A stretch of 64,000 nt of DNA. Source: Bacillus sp. NEB1478 (GTDB lineage: Bacteria; Bacillota; Bacilli; Bacillales; Fictibacillaceae). Location: positions 372,001-436,000 of the forward strand of contig NZ_CP134049.1 of assembly GCF_031582965.1 (NCBI RefSeq), in the 5' to 3' direction. The notes under the pieces are model-generated. The model was not told the origin of the DNA and made no database searches. It saw nothing but the letters and a program-made list of their open reading frames with translations. Of the stretch, positions 59,794 to 64,000 are shown in pieces. A program made the position numbers and the translations under genes. How positions within the stretch are numbered: position 1 is the stretch's first letter; each line of letters opens with the position of its first letter.

Positions 59794-59809
59794 AAAAGGG
59801 TGTGTTAAA

Positions 59810-60349
59810 ATGAACAAAATGATTTATAGAATCATTTCTAGTGTTGCTATTGTTTTTATGTTATCTAGTATTGTTTTTCTCTTGTACATCTCCTATCAAG
59901 GAGATAAAAATCCGGATAAAATTCCATCTCTTTTTGGTTACAAGCCATTTACGGTTCTCACCAACTCTATGAAACCAGCATTTTCAGCGGGGGATATGGT
60001 TCTCGTTAAGGAAATGGAGGTTTCTAAGATTAAACCTAGTGATGTCATCACCTTTAAAGAAAACAGTAATAAACTCATTACTCATAGAGTGGTTGAAGTG
60101 ACAGATCAAGGTTTTGTTACAAAAGGTGATTACAACAACGTAAAAGATGATGGGTATGTATCTCCAGAAAATGTTGTAGGGGAGCTCGCCTTTACACTTC
60201 CGAAATTAGGTTATGTGTCTAAGTTCGTAAGCAGTCCATTAGGTATTACACTGCTTATCTTTATTCCATTGTTAGCTTATCTGCTTTTAGAGATTTACGA
60301 ATTCCTAACGAGATTCATAGAAAAAAAAGAAAAACAAAAAGCAGTCTGA
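59810..60349 (+). CDS. sipW: ER-type signal peptidase I (SipW)
   Basis: 179 residues. N-terminal membrane helix (about 8-28), catalytic Ser53 in LTNSMKPAF, His92 in ITHRVVEV in place of the bacterial Lys, FVTKGDYN, and a second helix near the C-terminus (ITLLIFIPLLAYLLLEIYEF). SipW removes the signal peptides of TasA-type fibre proteins, two of which follow in the operon. The gene lies behind a promoter with two SinR-type sites. AAAGGGTG lies before the ATG. Confidence 0.95.
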   Translation: MNKMIYRIISSVAIVFMLSSIVFLLYISYQGDKNPDKIPSLFGYKPFTVLTNSMKPAFSAGDMVLVKEMEVSKIKPSDVITFKENSNKLITHRVVEVTDQGFVTKGDYNNVKDDGYVSPENVVGELAFTLPKLGYVSKFVSSPLGITLLIFIPLLAYLLLEIYEFLTRFIEKKEKQKAV

Positions 60350-60448
60350 TCTTAACAATTCTGTTGAGGAGGTGGGGTCTCTAACTGTGTGATAGGGGGA
60401 GTATTACATATTCCTAGTAAAAAATAAAAATTTTCGGGAGGAACAAAA

Positions 60449-61138
60449 ATGAAAAAGGCAAAAAAAGCTTTATTAGGAACTGCGCTTGCAGGTGCAATGG
60501 TCGTATCTGCTGGTTTTGGAACGTACTCTTGGTTCACGGATGTAAAAGAAGCTTCTGGCACAATCCAGAACGGGACACTGACTGTAGGCATGGATTCCTA
60601 TCTCTTTAATCATCAAAAATTCGCTCCTTCACAAATGCTGATCAGCAACTGGAAAACAATCGAAAATACGGGAACTCTTGACCAGCAGCTTAGAGCAACT
60701 TTTACACATTCTATTGATAAAGACGCAGCAATTGGAAAATACAAAGTCGGATATATGGCGATCAAATATTCAGTAAAACCTGATGCTGGAACTGAAGCGG
60801 CTTACAAAGAAAAGTTCCAGAAAGGTTTTGAAAAAGGTGTAACAAATCCAGTTATGGATGAGGGCCCAGGAGTAACTGCTGTTAGTGGTACGCTTTCTGC
60901 AGAAGAAGCTAAGGGATTAGCAAGAGCTGCAAATACGAGCAAGGTAATTAACCTTGGTCACGGGAAGTTCTGGAACCTTAAAGAAGGAGAGAACATTGAT
61001 ATTTTATTTGCTGTAAAACTATTGGATTCAGCAGGGAACGAATACCAAGGTGCTCAATATAATGCAACATTTAAAGTAGAAGCAAAACAAACATATAACG
61101 GAGCAGAATATGCACCGCAAATGGAATTGAAGAAATAG
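60449..61138 (+). CDS. tasA: TasA/CalY (camelysin, M73) matrix fibre protein
   Basis: 229 residues. Signal peptide MKKAKKALLGTALAGAMVVS with the SipW-type site near SAGFGTYSWFTD, then a TasA fold beginning SGTIQNGTLTVGMD. IENTGTLDQQLRATF and YNATFKVEAKQTYNG are typical strands. TasA assembles into the protein fibres of the biofilm matrix. CGGGAGGAAC precedes the ATG. A hairpin after the gene probably gives it more mRNA than the downstream genes. Confidence 0.92.
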   Translation: MKKAKKALLGTALAGAMVVSAGFGTYSWFTDVKEASGTIQNGTLTVGMDSYLFNHQKFAPSQMLISNWKTIENTGTLDQQLRATFTHSIDKDAAIGKYKVGYMAIKYSVKPDAGTEAAYKEKFQKGFEKGVTNPVMDEGPGVTAVSGTLSAEEAKGLARAANTSKVINLGHGKFWNLKEGENIDILFAVKLLDSAGNEYQGAQYNATFKVEAKQTYNGAEYAPQMELKK

Positions 61139-61146
61139 AAAATGAG

Positions 61147-61173
61147 AGGCAGTCGTAACCCGGCTGCCTTTTT
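61147..61173 (+). terminator. Hairpin after tasA, probable partial terminator
   Basis: Stem AGGCAGTCG (61147-61155) with CGGCTGCCT (61161-61169), loop TAACC, then TTTT. The next gene has no visible separate promoter. Confidence 0.75.
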
Positions 61174-61201
61174 ATACAAATGGTGAGTAGGAGGTGTACT
61201 T

Positions 61202-61960
61202 TTGGAGTTGAAAAGAAAGCGAAGAAACAAAAAAAGGTATGTAGTGATAAAACTATTGCTTGCTGTCTACTGCTTAATCATATTGAGTTCAAAATATGGT
61301 ACGTATGCCTGGTTAACCTCTAAAACATCTGCAGAGGGAACGATTAAGAACGCAACAACATCTGACTTATTCAAAGTTACATATGGTGATGTTGAGTATT
61401 TAAAAAATTGCAAGGTGAAAACCAGTATTACTATTACAAATATATCTGATATGGAAATTCCTATTAAGCTAACGAATGTTTTTGGTATTCCATTCAATAC
61501 AAATTCTCTTGAACCAGGGAAGTCGATTAAGAGTAATTTTAACGGACGAGCTCCTTCAGGTTGTGAAGGTAATTCACTCACTTATCATCTTACAGGGTTT
61601 CCAGGAGGCTACATCGATGAGGACTTATCTATACCATTAGATCATCAAAAAATGAATGTAACGATTCAACAGAATGTAGCAGACAACAAAGAAAAAGCTG
61701 CAACATCGACAAAAAAGAACCCTCAGCCTGAAGCAAGTAAAGAAAATGACCAACCGGAAAAAACTGCAACGAATGAAGAAAATCCAGCTCAAAATAGTGA
61801 AAAAACAGATGCCGTTCAAGGTGATCAATCAACAAATACAGAAACTGATGATGCAACAAATACAGGTTCTAAAGTAAAAAATGAAAACAAACCATCCGAT
61901 TCCCAAGATCAGATTGAAGCAATAACAAATACTGATAGCACGAAAGAAGATGCCAGTTAA
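61202..61960 (+). CDS. TapA-like fibre-assembly protein with long disordered tail
   Basis: 252 residues. A basic N-terminus and helix VIKLLLAVYCLIILSSKYG lead into TYAWLTSKTSAEGTI, the SipW-type processing region shared with the TasA-like protein. A beta domain (about 50-150, with one Cys pair KNCKVK and SGCEGN) is followed by 100 residues of Glu/Asn/Thr/Lys-rich, probably disordered tail. Position and plan fit TapA, which anchors and nucleates TasA fibres; sequence identity is not clear to me. The start is a TTG at 61202 after AGGAGGTG. Confidence 0.7.
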   Translation: MELKRKRRNKKRYVVIKLLLAVYCLIILSSKYGTYAWLTSKTSAEGTIKNATTSDLFKVTYGDVEYLKNCKVKTSITITNISDMEIPIKLTNVFGIPFNTNSLEPGKSIKSNFNGRAPSGCEGNSLTYHLTGFPGGYIDEDLSIPLDHQKMNVTIQQNVADNKEKAATSTKKNPQPEASKENDQPEKTATNEENPAQNSEKTDAVQGDQSTNTETDDATNTGSKVKNENKPSDSQDQIEAITNTDSTKEDAS

Positions 61961-61991
61961 ATGATCTTATAAGGGGATGGAGGAGGTTTAA

Positions 61992-62753
61992 TTGTTTAAT
62001 AAAAAAAAGCTTAAAAGGATAGTATTTGGGTTAATTCCTGCTTTTTTAGTAAGTACATTTATGGTGCACCCAGATAAAATCTATTCGTTTAACGAGGATC
62101 AATATCGTATTGAAATTAATCCTGCGAGTTTTAATTTTCAAAATATGCGTCCAGGTTATGTTGAAAATTATACATTGACCGTAACAAATACCGGTAATCA
62201 AGCTATCAAATACAAAATTAAATCAGAGAATATATCGGGAGAATCTTTATATAATCAACTAAATCTTACCGTTATGCAGCAAAACGAGGAATTATATGAT
62301 GGGAAGTTAAGTGATTTAACGATTGATTCAAGAAATCTTTCGGCACATAAACATGAGGATCTAACTTTTTCAATTGGACTAACTGAAGAAGCTGGTAATG
62401 AATTTCAAGATGCAGCAACTTCATTTAAGTTCCAAGTTCAAGGGGAAGGGGAAGATTCTGATGATGGCGGCACTCCTGGGGATGGAGGCGGAGATGACGG
62501 CGGTAATCCTCCGGGAGATGATGGCAGCAATCCTGGCACTCCAGGGAATGATGATGGAAATAACACACCAGGTCAGAAGCCGCCTTCTAAAGGTGATAGT
62601 GGGACACCAGGAAACAATTCAGGCAAATTGCCGCAAACGGGTGAAGAAAATCCAATGGCCATGATTCTTTCAGGACTATTTATATCACTCGCAGGTCTCG
62701 GCTTGTTGTTAGTAAGAAAAAACACAAATTCAAAGTCATTTAAAAGAGGATAA
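61992..62753 (+). CDS. LPQTG-anchored surface protein
   Basis: 253 residues. Signal region IVFGLIPAFLVSTFMV, a beta domain (about 35-150; YRIEINPASFNFQNMRPGYV), then a Gly/Asp/Pro/Asn-rich stalk (about 155-210). The sorting signal is LPQTG (213-217), a helix (MILSGLFISLAGLGLLLV) and a basic end (KSFKRG). The beta domain follows a TasA-like strand order (ENYTLTVTNTGNQAIKYKI), so it may be a wall-linked fibre subunit. The start is a TTG at 61992 after AGGAGG. The sortase gene begins 2 nt after its stop. Confidence 0.88.
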   Translation: MFNKKKLKRIVFGLIPAFLVSTFMVHPDKIYSFNEDQYRIEINPASFNFQNMRPGYVENYTLTVTNTGNQAIKYKIKSENISGESLYNQLNLTVMQQNEELYDGKLSDLTIDSRNLSAHKHEDLTFSIGLTEEAGNEFQDAATSFKFQVQGEGEDSDDGGTPGDGGGDDGGNPPGDDGSNPGTPGNDDGNNTPGQKPPSKGDSGTPGNNSGKLPQTGEENPMAMILSGLFISLAGLGLLLVRKNTNSKSFKRG

Positions 62754-62755
62754 AA

Positions 62756-63370
62756 ATGAAACGATTAGCGTATTTGTTAATCGTACTAGGAATAGCAATC
62801 ATGGTCTATCCGAAGGCAAAAAGTATGTACTATTCCTATCAAGAACATCAATTGCTAAAGGATTGGGAATCATCAGTAAGCCCAGTCGCACAACAAAGCT
62901 ATCAGCAATTAGATCAGGTTTTTTTAGAAAACCGTTTTCCTGAAACCGCTCAGTCCATAAAGAATGGCGTGATCGGAAAGTTATCGATTCAGAAGATCGA
63001 TCTAACCTTGCCGATTGTTGAAGGAGCCTCTCTCAAAAATATGAAAACAGCTGCCGGCCATCTTAAAGGCACTTCTCCTATTGGTGAGATTGGTAATGCT
63101 GCGATTGCTGCTCATCGCAGTTATACGTACGGAAAGCAATTTAATCGTTTGATGGAAGTGAAGAAAGGTGACACCATTGAGATCGTAACGACAACGAAAA
63201 AGCTAACTTACGCTATAACAGACGAGCAACTGGTAAAACCTACGAATCTATCTATTCTCCAGCGTACAAACAAAGCAAGCATGATTACCTTGATTACATG
63301 TCATCCGATGAAGAATCCTACCCATCGATTTATCGTTAAAGCCGTTCTGAAAAAAGAGGAGGTTTTATAG
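62756..63370 (+). CDS. Sortase (class D-like) dedicated to the upstream LPQTG protein
   Basis: 204 residues. One N-terminal helix (YLLIVLGIAIMVYPKAKSM), then the sortase fold with GKLSIQKIDLTLPIVEGAS, catalytic His120 in AIAAHRSYTYG, Cys182 in MITLITCHP and Arg191 in THRFIV. It would join the LPQTG protein to peptidoglycan. Adjacent coding of one sortase and one substrate inside a sipW-tasA operon points to wall anchoring of the matrix fibre. Class assignment is from size and topology. Confidence 0.9.
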   Translation: MKRLAYLLIVLGIAIMVYPKAKSMYYSYQEHQLLKDWESSVSPVAQQSYQQLDQVFLENRFPETAQSIKNGVIGKLSIQKIDLTLPIVEGASLKNMKTAAGHLKGTSPIGEIGNAAIAAHRSYTYGKQFNRLMEVKKGDTIEIVTTTKKLTYAITDEQLVKPTNLSILQRTNKASMITLITCHPMKNPTHRFIVKAVLKKEEVL

Positions 63371-63387
63371 AAAAGGAAGTCGTCAAT

Positions 63388-63717
63388 GTGAAGAAAAAAC
63401 TTGGGAAACTGATAAAGAAACACCGGTTAAATAAAAAAATTAGCTTATCCCACCTAGCGATCAAAGCAGATATTTCTAAAGGATATTTAAGCAGTATTGA
63501 AAACCTTAAAACAAATCCTTCTGCACAAACGATACAAAAAATTGCTAAAGCGCTGGAGCTTCCTGTGGAACAATTGTTAAATTATAAGGCAGAGAGACTT
63601 GATCAAGAGTGGGTAGACCTTATAGTTCAAGCCAGAGAACTAGGATTGGATAAAGACGATATAAGAGATTATCTTTTTTATGAAATATGGAAACAATCCG
63701 TAAAAGAAGAGATTTGA
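63388..63717 (+). CDS. SinR-like regulator closing the matrix operon
   Basis: 109 residues. XRE helix-turn-helix at about 4-60 (LIKKHRLNKKISLSHLAIKA, ADISKGYLSSIENLKTNPSA) and a C-terminal SinI-like segment LDQEWVDLIVQARELGLDKD then DIRDYL. Third SinR-type protein in the window. The start is a GTG at 63388 after AAGGAAG. Being the last gene of an operon with SinR-type sites, it may feed back on that operon. Confidence 0.88.
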   Translation: MKKKLGKLIKKHRLNKKISLSHLAIKADISKGYLSSIENLKTNPSAQTIQKIAKALELPVEQLLNYKAERLDQEWVDLIVQARELGLDKDDIRDYLFYEIWKQSVKEEI

Positions 63718-63724
63718 AGTATAG

Positions 63725-63757
63725 AAAAAAGCCGTCGCTTATTGCACGGCTTTTTTT
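63725..63757. terminator. Bidirectional terminator between convergent genes
   Basis: Stem AAAAAAGCCGT (63725-63735) with ACGGCTTTTTT (63746-63756), A and T runs on both sides. Confidence 0.88.
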
Positions 63758-63765
63758 GATAGTAT

Positions 63766-64000
63766 TTAATTCGCTTTCTTTACGGTGACCGTTGAAGCCT
63801 TACTTGTGTTTCCAGCCGCATCTTTTGCAGTGACAGATAAAACTGTGTTTGTTTTCTGTGCAGCAATCTTAACAGAGAATTCACCCTTTGAATTGGCGGT
63901 TGCTGAACCCAGAACTTTTGAATTGGTCTTTACTGTTACGGTAGCATTTGCTTCTGTTTTTCCTTTTACATATTGATCATTATTATCGACAGGAGAGATG
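63766..64000 (-). CDS. C-terminal end of a bacterial Ig-repeat surface or secreted protein (partial)
   Basis: The minus strand is open from the right edge to a TAA at 63766. The last 77 residues include KGKTEANATVTVKTN, GEFSVKIAAQKTNTVLSVTA and KDAAGNTSKASTVTVKKAN. That is the pattern of a bacterial Ig-like (Big_6-type) repeat found at the C-termini of secreted Bacillus proteases and nucleases. The 5' part and function lie outside the window. Confidence 0.85.
   Translation of the reverse strand, partial: ISPVDNNDQYVKGKTEANATVTVKTNSKVLGSATANSKGEFSVKIAAQKTNTVLSVTAKDAAGNTSKASTVTVKKAN

Noticed and set aside
62398..62664. Alternative frame in the LPQTG gene
   Set aside because: Shadow of the Gly/Asp-rich stalk; the LPQTG frame has a signal sequence and sorting signal.
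1..64000. CRISPR array, tRNA or rRNA genes, prophage or complete insertion sequence
   Set aside because: I looked for regularly spaced repeats, tRNA-like CCA-ended clovers, transposase motifs and phage structural genes and saw none I could support.

Overview
The window reads as chromosome of a low-GC Gram-positive spore-former of the Bacillaceae. Supporting signs are strong GGAGG-type ribosome binding sites, frequent TTG/GTG starts, Rho-independent terminators after most units, a sinI-sinR pair, an epsA-to-epsN style exopolysaccharide operon with an EAR-like RNA between epsB and epsC, a sipW/tasA matrix operon and an InhA-type metalloprotease. I cannot fix the species. It is not an ordinary Bacillus subtilis arrangement, because all these biofilm units are packed together and interleaved with RiPP (ribosomally made, modified peptide) clusters.

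Layout. 1-4.7 kb: 3' part of an unknown protein, then a two-permease plus ATPase ABC-2 transporter. 5.1-8.1 kb: a yndG-yndH-yndJ-like unit. 8.3-12.3 kb: two GNAT acetyltransferases, a small membrane protein, an SH-like NlpC/P60 cell-wall hydrolase, a Cys/His/Lys-rich small protein and a V4R+STAS regulator. 12.4-13.9 kb: a secreted GDSL hydrolase, and sinI-sinR on the minus strand. 14.2-17.4 kb: an NMO-type flavoenzyme and several small unknown proteins. 17.6-18.8 kb: a membrane acyltransferase without a normal start codon. 19.2-26.1 kb: a paeninodin-type lasso peptide cluster (cyclase, precursor, kinase, split B1/B2 protease, nucleotidyltransferase, exporter), in which the precursor is in frame with the cyclase and no stop codon lies between them. 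26.1-48.9 kb: the eps operon, followed by a SinR-like regulator and a VanZ-like protein. 48.9-53.8 kb: a second RiPP-like cluster with a Gly/Asn/Pro-rich precursor and no lasso cyclase. 53.8-55.9 kb: a hidden 42-residue SinI-like ORF, a 77-residue unknown, an acyltransferase and a decayed second precursor. 55.9-59.4 kb (minus): YidC-like insertase and inhA. 59.8-63.7 kb: sipW, a TasA-like protein, a TapA-like protein, an LPQTG surface protein, a sortase and a third SinR-like regulator. The right edge holds the end of a bacterial Ig-repeat protein.

How it works together. A 16-nt palindrome close to GTTCTTTATAWAGAAC recurs upstream of the GDSL hydrolase, acyltransferase, lasso cluster, eps operon, second RiPP cluster, SinI-like ORF, inhA and sipW-tasA. 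It contains the SinR half-site GTTCTYT. I infer a physically clustered SinR regulon in which matrix polysaccharide, amyloid fibre, secreted protease and two peptide systems are switched together, with several SinI-type anti-repressor modules encoded beside it. The strongest candidate for an undescribed system is the 48.96-53.76 kb cluster: precursor, PqqD-like recognition protein, HPr-kinase-like protein, a SipW-type Ser/His peptidase without an N-terminal membrane anchor, ABC exporter and nucleotidyltransferase. Its leader motif reappears in a broken copy near 55.7 kb.
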